DNA of 64,000 bases, from NCBI GenBank assembly GCA_903847405.1, contig CAINDP010000191.1:1-64000 (forward strand), written 5' to 3'. The notes under the pieces were generated by a model. It did not search any database, was not told the DNA's origin, and was given only the letters and a program-made list of their open reading frames with translations. A program made the position numbers and the translations under genes. Shown piece by piece: positions 8,437 to 17,056 of the stretch (position 1 is its first letter; the number at the start of each line of letters is the position of its first letter). This stretch comes from an uncultured Myxococcales bacterium. GTDB taxonomy: Bacteria > Myxococcota_A > UBA9042 > DTJE01.

Positions 8437-9611
8437 TCCGCACCGGAGCCGATCGCCTGTGCGACGACGCCGCGCACCTGCTGGCGGGGCGCCACTGGGC
8501 CCTGGTCTGCCACGCGGCCTCGGTGGACGGGCACCTGCGGTACGTGTTCGACCGGCTGTGCGCCGACCCGCGGACCCGTCCCACGATGCTGCTGGCCCCC
8601 GAGCACGGCCTCTTCGGCGAACGCCTGTACATGGAATCGGTCCCGGACGCCCTGGACCCGTTCCTGGGCCTCCCGGTCGTCAGCCTCTACGGCGATGACG
8701 CGGACTCCCTGGCGCCCTCCCCTGCGCGCCTGTCGGGGCTGGACGCGGTGGTGGTGGACCTGCAGGACGTCGGCGCGCGCTACTACACGTACCTTGCGAC
8801 GTTGGCCATGACGATGGACGCCTGTGCCGCTGCCGGCGTGCCCGTCATCGTCGCCGATCGCCCGAACCCCATCGGGTGCAGTGCCGTCGAAGGCAACCTT
8901 CCGCGCGCACACCTGAAGTCCTTCGTGTCGTGGCTGCCCCTGCCGAACCGCCACGGCCTGACCGCCGGCGAAGCGGCCCGCCTGCACGCGTCCACGCTGC
9001 CGAACCTGGACCTGACGGTGCTGCCGTGCGAGGGACTGCGGCGCGACATGCTGTGGCCCGACACCGGCCTGCCCTTCGTGCTGCCGTCGCCGAACATCCC
9101 GACCTGGGAAACCGCCCTGGTCTACCCCGGGATGTGCCTGCTGGAGGGCACGAACCTCAGCGAGGGCCGCGGGACCACGATGCCGTTCTTCCTGTTCGGA
9201 GCGCCCTGGATCACGGATCCCCGGCGACTGGTGGCCACCCTGGACGCCTGGCGCCTTCCCGGCGTCGCCTTCCGCCCGACGTACTTCACCCCGAACCTGG
9301 ACAAGTGGGCCGGCCGGCGCTGTGGAGGCGCCCAACTGGTCGTGACGGACGTCCACGCCTTCCGGCCGCTGCTGGCCGGACTGGCGGTGCTGGCCGCCGC
9401 CATCGCCAACCACCCCGACGACTTCGCCCTGCGGACGGAAGCCTACGAATTCGTGCACGACCGTCTGGCCATGGACCTGCTGCTGGGCGACGAAGCCCTG
9501 CGGCAAGACCTCCTGGCCGGCGCCTCCCCCTGGGACCTCGCCGCGGCGATGGGCGCCGAAACCGCCGCCTTCGACGACGCCCGCCGGCCCTTCCTGCTGG
9601 TTCCGGACTGA
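8433..9611 (+). CDS. namZ: Exo-beta-N-acetylmuramidase NamZ-like (DUF1343)
   Basis: A 392-residue protein of the family formerly called DUF1343. Its characterised member, Bacillus NamZ (YbbC), releases terminal N-acetylmuramic acid from peptidoglycan fragments. Seen: ALVCHAASVDG, LLAPEHGLFG with the conserved Glu and His, DLQDVGARYYTY, a VADRPNPIG segment, PSPNIPTWETALVYPG, and LLEGTNLSEGRGTT, all strongly typical. No signal peptide is visible, which suggests a cytoplasmic recycling role or another export route. Translation is coupled to the preceding gene by ATGA. Length is slightly shorter than secreted homologues. Confidence 0.88.
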   Translation: MIRTGADRLCDDAAHLLAGRHWALVCHAASVDGHLRYVFDRLCADPRTRPTMLLAPEHGLFGERLYMESVPDALDPFLGLPVVSLYGDDADSLAPSPARLSGLDAVVVDLQDVGARYYTYLATLAMTMDACAAAGVPVIVADRPNPIGCSAVEGNLPRAHLKSFVSWLPLPNRHGLTAGEAARLHASTLPNLDLTVLPCEGLRRDMLWPDTGLPFVLPSPNIPTWETALVYPGMCLLEGTNLSEGRGTTMPFFLFGAPWITDPRRLVATLDAWRLPGVAFRPTYFTPNLDKWAGRRCGGAQLVVTDVHAFRPLLAGLAVLAAAIANHPDDFALRTEAYEFVHDRLAMDLLLGDEALRQDLLAGASPWDLAAAMGAETAAFDDARRPFLLVPD

Positions 9612-9633
9612 GGGTTTCCCGAAGCGCAAATCC

Positions 9634-9676
9634 AACTGTACTTGCACTATTGCCGAGGCTTCTTATAATTACAGTT
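9634..9676. promoter_or_regulatory. Inverted repeat bracketing the promoter, possible operator
   Basis: AACTGTA at 9634-9640 and TACAGTT at 9670-9676 are exact inverted copies flanking the -35 and -10 hexamers. This could bind a repressor, but no regulator gene is adjacent. Confidence 0.45.
9642..9669 (+). promoter_or_regulatory. Near-consensus sigma70 promoter of the ATPase/AlbA_2 operon
   Basis: TTGCAC (9642-9647), a 16-nt spacer and TATAAT (9664-9669) lie about 30 nt before the ATPase start. It is the most consensus-like -10 I saw in the window. Confidence 0.8.
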
Positions 9677-9697
9677 AGACTTGCTGCGGGTGGCGCA

Positions 9698-11071
9698 ATG
9701 CTTCTCGATGTCCTGTCGGAGCAGAATCCCCAGTGGCAGAACGACGGTCGCGGCCAGGGGCCGGGATTCGAGCGCGACATCGTCGCGAGGCTCGAGCCGA
9801 TTCTTTCCGGTCCGCTTCCGGGAGGGGTGCGCCGTGCCGTGGTTCTTTCGGGCCTGAGGAGATCCGGCAAGAGCACCGTGCTGCGCCAGTTGGCCTCGCG
9901 CCTCGCGCGCCAGGCGGAGTCCCCGACCGACGTCGTGTACCTCGATCTCGGCGATCCCCGGATTCTCGGCATCTCGGTCGAGGGACTGCTGGAAGCGACG
10001 GGGCTTCTTCGCACCCGACCCGCCACGCGAACCCTCTTGCTGGACGAGGTTGGCCACGACCGGGTGTGGCCGGACTCCATCAAGCGCCTCGTCGATCTGG
10101 GCCCGGACGCTCCCGGAATCATTGTCGCCGACTCGGCCGCTGCCCGGCTGCGGGCCAGTCCCGGTGGTGAAACGGCCGTCGGGCGCCGGATCGACCTCGA
10201 ACTCACTCCGATGACCCTCGGGGAAATCGCGCGCGCAAGTGGATTGTCCACCGGAGATCCCAGGGACGCAGACCCTCAGCGCCTGGGCATGCTCGCGGAC
10301 GAGTACCTGGTCCGCGGAGGGCTCCCTGAGGTAGCCCTTCCCGGCTCCCCCTCGTTCACCTCGGGCGACGCCTATCGAATCCTCCGGGAGGACGCAGCCA
10401 ATATCCTTGCCCTGGATGCCCCCCGGATCCGGGAGGTACGAGATGTCCATGCCCTCCGGCGTCTGTGGGCGATGCTGGCGCGCGGCGCCTCGCTCTCGCT
10501 GAACGTTGGCAAGATCGCGTCAGCACTGGAAATCTCACGCCAGACAGTCGAGCAGTTGCTTTCCGTCCTCAGCGAACTGTTCCTGGTCCGGGAAGTCCCG
10601 TGCCGTGGAGATGGTCCGGCCGCACCGATTCGGAATCCACCGAAGTGGCTGGTTGCCGACCCTGGAATCGCGGCGGCGCACCTGACCGAGAACGAGCGTG
10701 GTGACCCGGTGCACCGCGGGTATCTCGTCGAGTCGGCGGCCGCGTTACACCTCGCTGCCGCCCGGCAGGAGCTTCCCGGTCTGGAGATCACGTACGCCAG
10801 GGCCGCCAAGGAGATCGATTTCGTGGTTCGTCATCCGGACATTGAGACGGTCGGAATCGAGATGAAGCACTTCGACCGGCCCGCGGAGGCGGTGGACGAC
10901 GAGCGCGCGGCGCGGGTTGCCGCGGAGTTCGGGGTTCGGACACTGATTCGCGTCACGCGCCAACCCGTGCCACGCCTGGCAGTCGTTGCCGGGTGCACCA
11001 TTCGGACCGAGCCCCTCTGGCGATTCCTGAACTGGCCCGTACCCCTGTTGAAGGGAGGCATCGAGCCATGA
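9698..11071 (+). CDS. AAA ATPase with DUF4143-type C-terminal nuclease-like domain
   Basis: A 457-residue protein. Walker A GLRRSGKST is at 52-60 and Walker B LLLDEV at 113-118. The C-terminal third has KEIDFVV (371-377) and IEMK (387-390), matching the E-D...E-K pattern of the PD-(D/E)XK-like fold found in the DUF4143 ATPase family. Such proteins are common in accessory and defence-associated regions, but few have a defined function. A winged-helix-like segment (LEISRQTVEQLLSVLSEL) lies before the C-terminal domain, as is usual. The stop overlaps the next start as ATGA. Codon use is more relaxed than in neighbours (more CTT, GTT, ATT), suggesting acquisition by transfer. Whether the nuclease-like site is active is unknown. 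Confidence 0.85.
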   Translation: MLLDVLSEQNPQWQNDGRGQGPGFERDIVARLEPILSGPLPGGVRRAVVLSGLRRSGKSTVLRQLASRLARQAESPTDVVYLDLGDPRILGISVEGLLEATGLLRTRPATRTLLLDEVGHDRVWPDSIKRLVDLGPDAPGIIVADSAAARLRASPGGETAVGRRIDLELTPMTLGEIARASGLSTGDPRDADPQRLGMLADEYLVRGGLPEVALPGSPSFTSGDAYRILREDAANILALDAPRIREVRDVHALRRLWAMLARGASLSLNVGKIASALEISRQTVEQLLSVLSELFLVREVPCRGDGPAAPIRNPPKWLVADPGIAAAHLTENERGDPVHRGYLVESAAALHLAAARQELPGLEITYARAAKEIDFVVRHPDIETVGIEMKHFDRPAEAVDDERAARVAAEFGVRTLIRVTRQPVPRLAVVAGCTIRTEPLWRFLNWPVPLLKGGIEP

Positions 11072-12270
11072 GCGATCAGCCCCGGTCCTACCTGGGTGCT
11101 ATCGAGGACCGTACGCACGAGTTCAAGGGGCCTGATGCTTCCCTGGACGCGATTCTTGCAGCGGTCGTTGCGTTCCTGAACACCGACGGTGGCGAAGTGG
11201 TTGTCGGGGTCGTCGCCCCGGGTCCAGAGTCAGTCGCCAGCACAGAACCGGGCGTGGCGGAGCCTCACCTCCTGAAGGACCGGCTGGAGCAGGCGCTGCC
11301 TTCCCGGGTTGATCCACCTCCGCCCGCAGGGGCCACGGAGGTGACGGTCGTCCGAACGCCGGCCGGCAACGCGCTGGTCCGGATCGTCGCGCGGAAATCC
11401 GGGCAAGGACCTCACGCCCTCCGGCACGGCAACACCGCCACCTTCTGGGTACGGGAGGGGGCGCACCTGCGCGCACTCTCCATTGCAGAAACTTTCGCGC
11501 GCGTGCGCGAGGTCGACGGAGAGCCGGACGTCCTGGCACGCTCGGAGGAAGAGTTCCGATCCGGGATCGAGTGCGCGAGCGCCAGTGCGAACGCCAAGGC
11601 CCCCGCCCTGTTCGTGGGCTTCCACCCCGTTCGGGAACCGAAGTTTACCGAATCGGCGTGGACGCGCGTTCGCGAACGGATCGCGGAAGGTCTCCGCTCG
11701 GAAGCACCATTGGGCCTGCGCAGAAGCGGATTCACCTTCGCCCTCTGGCCGCACTGGGAGCCTGAGGTTCCCAGTGCACGCGACCGGGTCGCACTGGGAC
11801 GTGGGCGGCCGCTCTTCCGGATCGTGGAGGTGCAACGGAACGGCACGGTCTGGGGCGCCTGGAGCCATGAACTCGACTCGAAGACAGTCGTCACCCGCGC
11901 GGGTCTGAACGCGATCGCGATCCCCGCGATGGTCATCACCGAATTTGTCGTGTCCGTCGCGAAGTTGGCCATGCATTCGATGAATGAAGCAGGAACCACC
12001 GGGAATGTCGTAGGACGAGTCGCCCTGTTCTCGAGCACACCGGTGCTGTTGCATGGGCCCGGCGAACTGGCGACGTTCCATGCCCAGGCGGTAGGCCAGC
12101 CGCTGACCGATCTGCCGCTCGACTCCGGCCCCATCAGCATGGACAACGTGATGGACGAGTCTGCGTCCACGGATCTGGTCCGCGAGTTGCTGACCCGCTG
12201 GTTCGATCTGACCGGAAACCCGGACGCGTGGCGCGCCTTCCGCAGCCAAACCGGATGGCGATTCCCGTAG
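11068..12270 (+). CDS. Schlafen/AlbA_2-domain protein
   Basis: A 400-residue protein. Residues about 8-150 match the AlbA_2 (Schlafen AlbA-like) nucleic-acid-binding domain: an N-terminal HEFK (17-20), then AFLNTDGGEVVVGV (35-48), followed by a region with VRIVARKSGQGPHAL and FWVREG near its end. Residues 200-400 are unrecognised, with alternating hydrophobic stretches and no membrane segment. It is translationally coupled to the preceding ATPase and shares its atypical codon use, so the two likely form one functional module. Related domains occur in bacterial anti-phage and stress proteins and in eukaryotic Schlafens; a defence role here is inference. It converges on the lipoprotein gene ending at 12293. 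Confidence 0.8.
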   Translation: MSDQPRSYLGAIEDRTHEFKGPDASLDAILAAVVAFLNTDGGEVVVGVVAPGPESVASTEPGVAEPHLLKDRLEQALPSRVDPPPPAGATEVTVVRTPAGNALVRIVARKSGQGPHALRHGNTATFWVREGAHLRALSIAETFARVREVDGEPDVLARSEEEFRSGIECASASANAKAPALFVGFHPVREPKFTESAWTRVRERIAEGLRSEAPLGLRRSGFTFALWPHWEPEVPSARDRVALGRGRPLFRIVEVQRNGTVWGAWSHELDSKTVVTRAGLNAIAIPAMVITEFVVSVAKLAMHSMNEAGTTGNVVGRVALFSSTPVLLHGPGELATFHAQAVGQPLTDLPLDSGPISMDNVMDESASTDLVRELLTRWFDLTGNPDAWRAFRSQTGWRFP

Positions 12271-12292
12271 GTCGCCGGTTCAGATCCAACCC

Positions 12293-12847
12293 CTACTTCA
12301 CGCACTGGCCCGTGGTCGAATCGCAGGTCGTCCCCGTCAGCGCGGCGCAGTCGAGGTCCGCCTGGCACCTCGAGGTGCACTGCCGGGAAACCGTCCCGCA
12401 GATCGCGGTGCCGCCGCAGTTCGCGTCGGTGGTGCACTGGCAGGCTCCCTCGAAGCCGCAGGATCGCGCGTTGTTGGCGCAGTATGCGCTTTGGGACTCG
12501 CCCGGGTCCAGGCACGGCAATGCGCACACCTTGGCGGACGAGCACTTCTTCATGCTGGTGTTGTACCAGGTCTTGCAGTCGTCGTCGGTGTCGCAGGGCA
12601 GGTAGAACAGCCCCGGAATGAAGCACTGGCCGGTCGCCAGGTTGCAGACCTCCTTGTCGGACTGCAGGGGATCCGTGAAACAGTCGCGATGGCTGGTGCA
12701 CGTCGTCGGGCCGACCGCGTCCACGCCTACGTCCGCATCCACCTGCAACTCCGAATCCGACGTGGCGTCCGGCTGCGCCGTGGAATTCGACGCATCGCAG
12801 GCCACGAACAGCGCCGGCAGGACGAAGAGGGCGGTACACCGGTTCAT
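12293..12847 (-). CDS. Cysteine-rich lipoprotein
   Basis: A 184-residue exported protein of unknown function. The N-terminus MNRCTALFVLPALFVACDAS is a lipoprotein signal with the modified Cys in FVAC. An acidic, low-complexity linker follows (DSELQVDADVGVDA), then about 20 cysteines in EGF-like or Dickkopf-like spacing (CTSHRDC, CDTDDDC, CTTDANC, CQADLDC). Such modules are common in Myxococcota surface proteins and may mediate adhesion or be disulphide-stabilised spacers. The ATG at 12847 has AGGAG upstream and a plausible promoter at 12910-12937. It converges on the AlbA_2 gene with a 22-bp gap. Confidence 0.8.
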   Translation of the reverse strand: MNRCTALFVLPALFVACDASNSTAQPDATSDSELQVDADVGVDAVGPTTCTSHRDCFTDPLQSDKEVCNLATGQCFIPGLFYLPCDTDDDCKTWYNTSMKKCSSAKVCALPCLDPGESQSAYCANNARSCGFEGACQCTTDANCGGTAICGTVSRQCTSRCQADLDCAALTGTTCDSTTGQCVK

Positions 12848-12909
12848 TGGGGTCACTCCTCGCAAGGGTTTTCAGCCATCGCCGGGTCGATCGCGCCGGC
12901 AGGCCGCGG

Positions 12910-12937
12910 TTTATCACACTCGTCACCGCCGTGCCAA
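12910..12937 (-). promoter_or_regulatory. Putative promoter of the cysteine-rich lipoprotein
   Basis: On the minus strand TTGGCA and GATAAA are spaced by 16 nt, and the -10 is followed by CCGCGG. The vWA lipoprotein gene at 27194 has the same GATAAAC ... CCGCGG arrangement and a leader of similar length (about 55 nt). Confidence 0.5.
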
Positions 12938-13057
12938 GCCGGATCGGCGCGACGGGTCTTCGAAAGGTCCTCTTCCCTCCAGGAACATTCCTGCCGGGTT
13001 TGCGCAGCGGGGGGGTGAATCGGTACTGTCTACCCAGTAGCGAATCGGGAGGGTGTC

Positions 13058-14329
13058 ATGGGCAGAAGAACGGTCCAGGCCGCGTGGTTCCTGGCGGCCC
13101 TGGCGATGGCGTCCTGCGGAAGTGACACAGGGACCTCGTCGGATGCCGATCCGGGCGCGCAGGACACGGCGGACGTCGCGGACTCGCCGAATGGCGGAGT
13201 CCCCGAATGGTGCTCGGCGTTGCCGGCGTGCGAAGGATCGATGAGGGACTGTCCGGACCACTGCACGCGCTATACCGCGACCTGCTGTGCGATGGACGTT
13301 CCCCCAAACTACCAGCGGGGCGACGCGGCGTTCTGCGTGTGCCCGGACGTGCTGGAACCCGGCCTCGACTATGGGCCAACCCCTGACTGCTGCGGCCTCT
13401 GCGTGAAGGAGTGCGGAGCGCACGTTTGCGGCCCGTCCAACTGCTGGGAGTATTCCTGCGGCGAATGCCCTGACTCCACCACGACCTGCGTCCAGGGGGC
13501 ATGTGAACCGAACTGCGATTGGCCGGTGTTCAAGGCGGACATCGACTGGGGTCCGGCGGGAGCCATCTCCTCGCTGACGACCCCGACCGATGCCGCCGTC
13601 GTCAAGTCGCTGTGCTTCGACTACACCGGCGACGGCCTGGGCGACAACGGCCTCAAGGGCCTGGCGGGGCAGGTCAACGGCCCCCTCGCCGACGCGGTCA
13701 GCGGGGGGGCGATCGCGATCCTGTTCGAACTGCCGGGTGTGACCGACTTCGCCAACACGGGGTCCTTCCAGTTGAACGGCCTGCTGGGCAAATCCGCGGC
13801 TACGCCGGTGGCGACTACGGGCGACTTCACCGTCCAGGAAGCCTCGTACATCACGGAAGTCTGCCAGCCCATGATCTACTTCAAGAACGCTTCAATCACC
13901 GCCGGCGCCCTGGCCGCCGGTCCGTCCGAGTTCCAGTTGTCCGTCCCGGTCTCCGACGGTGTGGTGATCGACGCAACCGTCCTCCAGGCGAAGATCAAGG
14001 CCGACGTCACCGCCGGCGCAACGACTGCCGGCTTCGAGGCGACGAACGGCGTCCTGTCGGGCATCCTGACCAAACAGGAACTGGAAACGGCGCTGGCCAG
14101 ACTGCAGGCCACCTGCGACGCGGCACCAGCCAATGCCAAACCCGACTTCTGCAGCTACCTGAAGGTCGCAACCTCGGCGATGAACCTGCTGTTCGATCTG
14201 CACCAGGTCGGTGACGGGACCTTCGTCGCCAAGACGAAGGAACTCCCCGGCGACGCCGCGTCCCTGTGCCTGACCTTCACCCTGTCCCAAGCGAAGATCA
14301 CGGGCTTCGAGCCATCCGCGGCGCCCTGA
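13058..14329 (+). CDS. Cysteine-rich secreted lipoprotein
   Basis: A 423-residue protein with a lipoprotein signal (FLAALAMASCGSD, Cys at about residue 20) and an acidic linker. A cysteine-rich domain spans about residues 50-150 and has CC pairs (ATCCAM, PDCCGLC). The remaining C-terminal region of about 270 residues is rich in beta-forming stretches and carries few cysteines. It probably sits on the outer membrane. No catalytic motif is visible and I do not recognise the family. ATG at 13058 follows GGGAGGG. It stands alone between the lipoprotein on the other strand and nadD, 63 bp upstream of the latter. Confidence 0.78.
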   Translation: MGRRTVQAAWFLAALAMASCGSDTGTSSDADPGAQDTADVADSPNGGVPEWCSALPACEGSMRDCPDHCTRYTATCCAMDVPPNYQRGDAAFCVCPDVLEPGLDYGPTPDCCGLCVKECGAHVCGPSNCWEYSCGECPDSTTTCVQGACEPNCDWPVFKADIDWGPAGAISSLTTPTDAAVVKSLCFDYTGDGLGDNGLKGLAGQVNGPLADAVSGGAIAILFELPGVTDFANTGSFQLNGLLGKSAATPVATTGDFTVQEASYITEVCQPMIYFKNASITAGALAAGPSEFQLSVPVSDGVVIDATVLQAKIKADVTAGATTAGFEATNGVLSGILTKQELETALARLQATCDAAPANAKPDFCSYLKVATSAMNLLFDLHQVGDGTFVAKTKELPGDAASLCLTFTLSQAKITGFEPSAAP

Positions 14330-14392
14330 GCCCGCGCTACGCGTCGGTCCGGACTTGAGGTAGTATTCGGTGCCCGAATCCGGAGCCCATTC

Positions 14393-14971
14393 GTGCCCAC
14401 AGCCCGCGCCGTGAAGGACATCGCGCTGTTCGGGGGGTCCTTCGACCCACCCCATTGCGCCCACGTGATGGCGATGTCGTACGTACTCACCTGCACGCCC
14501 TGCACGGAAGCCTGGGTCCTCCCGGTGTTCCACCACGCCTTCGCCAAGGACAGCGCGCCCTTCGACACCCGCCTGGCCCTGTGCCGCGCCGCCTTCGCCT
14601 GCTTCGGCCGCCGGGTCCGCGTGCTGGACGTCGAGTCCCGCCTCCCGTCGCCCTCCTACACCGTGGACACCCTGCGGCACCTGACACGACGCCACCCGGG
14701 GGCCCGTTTCCACCTGGTCGTCGGAACCGACATCCTGGCCGAAACCGACCGCTGGCGCGACTTCCCGGAAGTGACGCGACTGGCCCGCATGCTGATCCTG
14801 AACCGGGGCGCGATCGACCCCCGGGCCGTGGGACCGGTCTTCCCCCCGGTGTCCTCGTCGGCCATCCGGGCGGACCTCGCCGCCGGTCGGGACGTTTCCG
14901 ACCGCGTCCCGGCGTCCGTCCTGGACCTTGTCCGCAAGGCGGGCCTGTACGGCAGCGGGGTGCCCGCATGA
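14393..14971 (+). CDS. nadD: Nicotinate-nucleotide adenylyltransferase
   Basis: A 192-residue nucleotidyltransferase that adenylates nicotinate mononucleotide in NAD synthesis. Seen: ALFGGSFDPPHCAHVMAM, the (H/T)xGH-type site where Ala replaces the usual Gly; LPSPSYTVDTL; VVGTDILAETDRW; and PVSSSAIRADL, the second ATP-binding motif. Length fits NadD. The start is GTG at 14393 with GGAG upstream. Its stop overlaps the next start by ATGA. The Gly-to-Ala change in the first motif is unusual but conservative. Cytoplasmic. Confidence 0.9.
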   Translation: MPTARAVKDIALFGGSFDPPHCAHVMAMSYVLTCTPCTEAWVLPVFHHAFAKDSAPFDTRLALCRAAFACFGRRVRVLDVESRLPSPSYTVDTLRHLTRRHPGARFHLVVGTDILAETDRWRDFPEVTRLARMLILNRGAIDPRAVGPVFPPVSSSAIRADLAAGRDVSDRVPASVLDLVRKAGLYGSGVPA

Positions 14972-15828
14972 CCGCCGGCGCTCCGGGCCCCGTGATCATC
15001 GTCGGCGCAGGTCGCGCCGGAACCGGCATCGGGCTGGCGCTGGCGATGGCCGGCTTCCCGGTCACCCTGGTGTCCCGGGACGCGCCGCGACGCGTCGGCC
15101 CCCTGGACATCCGCCCGTACGGCGACCCGACCCTGCCCACCGGCACCGCCCCCTGGATCCTCGCGGTCCCGGATCGCCTGATCGCCGCCACCTGCCGCGC
15201 ACTGCACGAGTCCGGTTTCCTGGGGGCCAGTTCCGTGGTCGGCCACCTCTCGGGCGCCCTCCCCGCCTCGATTTTGACGGATGCGATCGGGCCCCTGGCC
15301 GGACGCTTTTCGGCGCATCCCCTGCTGGCGTTCCCCCTCCCGTTCCCTCCGCGCCCCATGCCCCATGGGACGACGGTCCTGATCGAAGGCGATCCCACCG
15401 GCGAACTGGTGGCCCACGCCCTGTTCGGTGCGGCCGGTGCCGAAACCGCCGCGGTGGATCCGGCCCGCAAGCCCCTGGTGCACGCCGCCGCCGTTCTATC
15501 GGCGAACCTTGCCGCCGCCCTCGTGTGGTCCGCCGCCGACGCCCTGCGCGACTCCGGCGTGCCGGACCCGCTGAAGGTGTCCACCCGCCTCCTGAAAAGC
15601 CTGGTCGACAACCTGGGTGATCGGCCCGATGCCGCCGCCCTCACCGGTCCCATCGCCCGCGGCGACGCGCCGACGGTCCTGGCAAACCTCGCGGCCCTCG
15701 AGGCCCGGGATCCCTCCCTGGGACGCCTGTACCGCGACCTCGCCCTGCGGCTCGCCGACGCCCTTCGGGATGCCGGCACCCTCCCGGAGGTACCATGGCG
15801 GACGATCCGCGAGATCCTCGAATCCTGA
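14968..15828 (+). CDS. Rossmann-fold DUF2520-type oxidoreductase-like protein
   Basis: A 286-residue protein. The N-terminus VIIVGAGRAGTGIGLALAMAG is an NAD(P)-binding Rossmann motif, and the two-domain layout (VGHLSGALPAS, FSAHPLLAFP, then an all-helical C-terminal half with RLLKSLVDN) matches the DUF2520 family, which resembles ketopantoate reductase or prephenate dehydrogenase. Substrate is not known. It is coupled to nadD by a 4-base overlap and to the following membrane protein by a 34-bp overlap, so the three form one operon. Confidence 0.8.
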   Translation: MTAGAPGPVIIVGAGRAGTGIGLALAMAGFPVTLVSRDAPRRVGPLDIRPYGDPTLPTGTAPWILAVPDRLIAATCRALHESGFLGASSVVGHLSGALPASILTDAIGPLAGRFSAHPLLAFPLPFPPRPMPHGTTVLIEGDPTGELVAHALFGAAGAETAAVDPARKPLVHAAAVLSANLAAALVWSAADALRDSGVPDPLKVSTRLLKSLVDNLGDRPDAAALTGPIARGDAPTVLANLAALEARDPSLGRLYRDLALRLADALRDAGTLPEVPWRTIREILES

Positions 15829-16433
15829 GCCCCCGCGACACGACGGACCTCCCTGCGGACCTCCCTGCGGACGTCCCTGCCGACGACGTGCCGACACGGG
15901 ACGCCCCGGAAGCCGACGCCGCGGAAGACGGCGACCTGGATTCCGACGCCCCGCAGGACGACGACCCGCCGGTCCCTGCCCCACGTCCCCGGTTCCTGGG
16001 CGAAATCGTCCAGCGCCGCGCGTGGCCCCTGATTGCGATCGTCTTCGTGTTCGGCCTGTTCCTGGCCGCGGTGCCGTTCCTGTTCCAGGTCGAGCGCAGC
16101 CCCTTCACCGCCGCCCTCACCCTCTACGATCGGTTGTGTGCGCCCGGCGCATCCCCGTCCCCGGCGGACCTGTCGGTCGCGGCGCGGGCCCTGCCCCCGG
16201 ATCGGCTGTCCGCGGCCCTGTCCGCCATGCCCTGCGTCCCTCGCGCCCAGTATCGCCCCCGCATGGACCCGGTCGAAGGACGGCAGTTCGGCGCCGAGCG
16301 CGCCTTCGTCGTCACGCTGGAGCGCCGCGCCGATTCGGGCGCGACCGGCCCCGAGTCGTTGCGATTCCTGGTGGAGGAGGAAGGGACCGACGTCCGCTGG
16401 TCGCCCTGGCCCGCGGGCACACCGGCGCAATAG
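15795..16433 (+). CDS. Single-pass membrane protein, unknown
   Basis: A 212-residue protein. The N-terminal 60 residues are acidic and proline-rich, including three tandem LPAD-type units encoded by 12-nt repeats at about 15848-15885. One membrane segment follows (PLIAIVFVFGLFLAAVPFL, about 76-95) and then an exported domain of about 115 residues with two cysteines. No family recognised. The start lies 34 bp inside the preceding gene, so it is translated from the same message. It converges on a lipoprotein gene with a 15-bp gap. Confidence 0.7.
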   Translation: MADDPRDPRILSPRDTTDLPADLPADVPADDVPTRDAPEADAAEDGDLDSDAPQDDDPPVPAPRPRFLGEIVQRRAWPLIAIVFVFGLFLAAVPFLFQVERSPFTAALTLYDRLCAPGASPSPADLSVAARALPPDRLSAALSAMPCVPRAQYRPRMDPVEGRQFGAERAFVVTLERRADSGATGPESLRFLVEEEGTDVRWSPWPAGTPAQ

Positions 16434-16448
16434 GCGGATTGCGGAAGG

Positions 16449-17003
16449 TCAGGGAGTCATCACGTCAATCTTCCAGACGCCGTCTTCCCGAACCAGCACC
16501 GTGGGCGGATCGGACTTCCGGGGATCGTTGGACTTCACGAAGATCTTCACCCGGCCACCCGGCTCGTCGATCGAGCGGCACAGGACGTACGCCGGCCGCC
16601 CCGGATCGGCGACCAGTTTCCCCGCATGCTCCCGGACACGCGGCCACAGGTTCCGGCGGACGTGCGAATCGGAGGTGCCCGCCGTGAACAGTCCCGCGAA
16701 CTCCAGGACCGTCGCTTCCCCATCGGGCTGCAACGCCAGTCGGTAGGCGTCCCACAGCACACCCTCCGGCGATCTGTTCCCGCCCGACCGGACGATGCGC
16801 CCCTCGGGACAGGTCGATGGCACCCGGGCCAGGGGTCCTTCGGCTTCCTCGGCCACACCGCCCACCGCACCCGAGGCGCCGCTCAACACCGCCGGCTCCG
16901 GGCCCCTGGGCTCCGGCCCCCCCGCCGCGGTCCCGCCGGGACCCTTGCAGCCCAGGGCCGCCGCCAGGGAAAGGATCCCAACGAACGCACCACGCGTCTT
17001 CAT
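16449..17003 (-). CDS. Lipoprotein downstream of the Glt-like cluster
   Basis: A 184-residue protein with a lipoprotein signal (SLAAALGCKGPG, Cys at about 19) and a Gly/Pro-rich linker. Its C-terminal domain of about 110 residues ends in PPTVLVREDGVWKIDV, a motif common in DUF4440/SnoaL-like or other small alpha/beta folds. It is the last gene of the minus-strand cluster with GltE-, GltD- and GltC-like products, 53 bp after the small exported protein. The M. xanthus G2 cluster includes an outer-membrane lipoprotein (GltK); equivalence here would rest on position only and is not claimed. ATG at 17003 chosen because it leaves a normal signal length. Confidence 0.7.
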   Translation of the reverse strand: MKTRGAFVGILSLAAALGCKGPGGTAAGGPEPRGPEPAVLSGASGAVGGVAEEAEGPLARVPSTCPEGRIVRSGGNRSPEGVLWDAYRLALQPDGEATVLEFAGLFTAGTSDSHVRRNLWPRVREHAGKLVADPGRPAYVLCRSIDEPGGRVKIFVKSNDPRKSDPPTVLVREDGVWKIDVMTP

Positions 17004-17056
17004 CGGGGACTCCAAGCATGAAAATGGGGAAGGTGGGGAGCGGCGCGGGTTCGGAC

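Noticed and set aside
9698-12270. Toxin-antitoxin pair instead of an ATPase/AlbA_2 module
   Set aside because: Both proteins are large (457 and 400 residues) and neither shows known toxin or antitoxin motifs.
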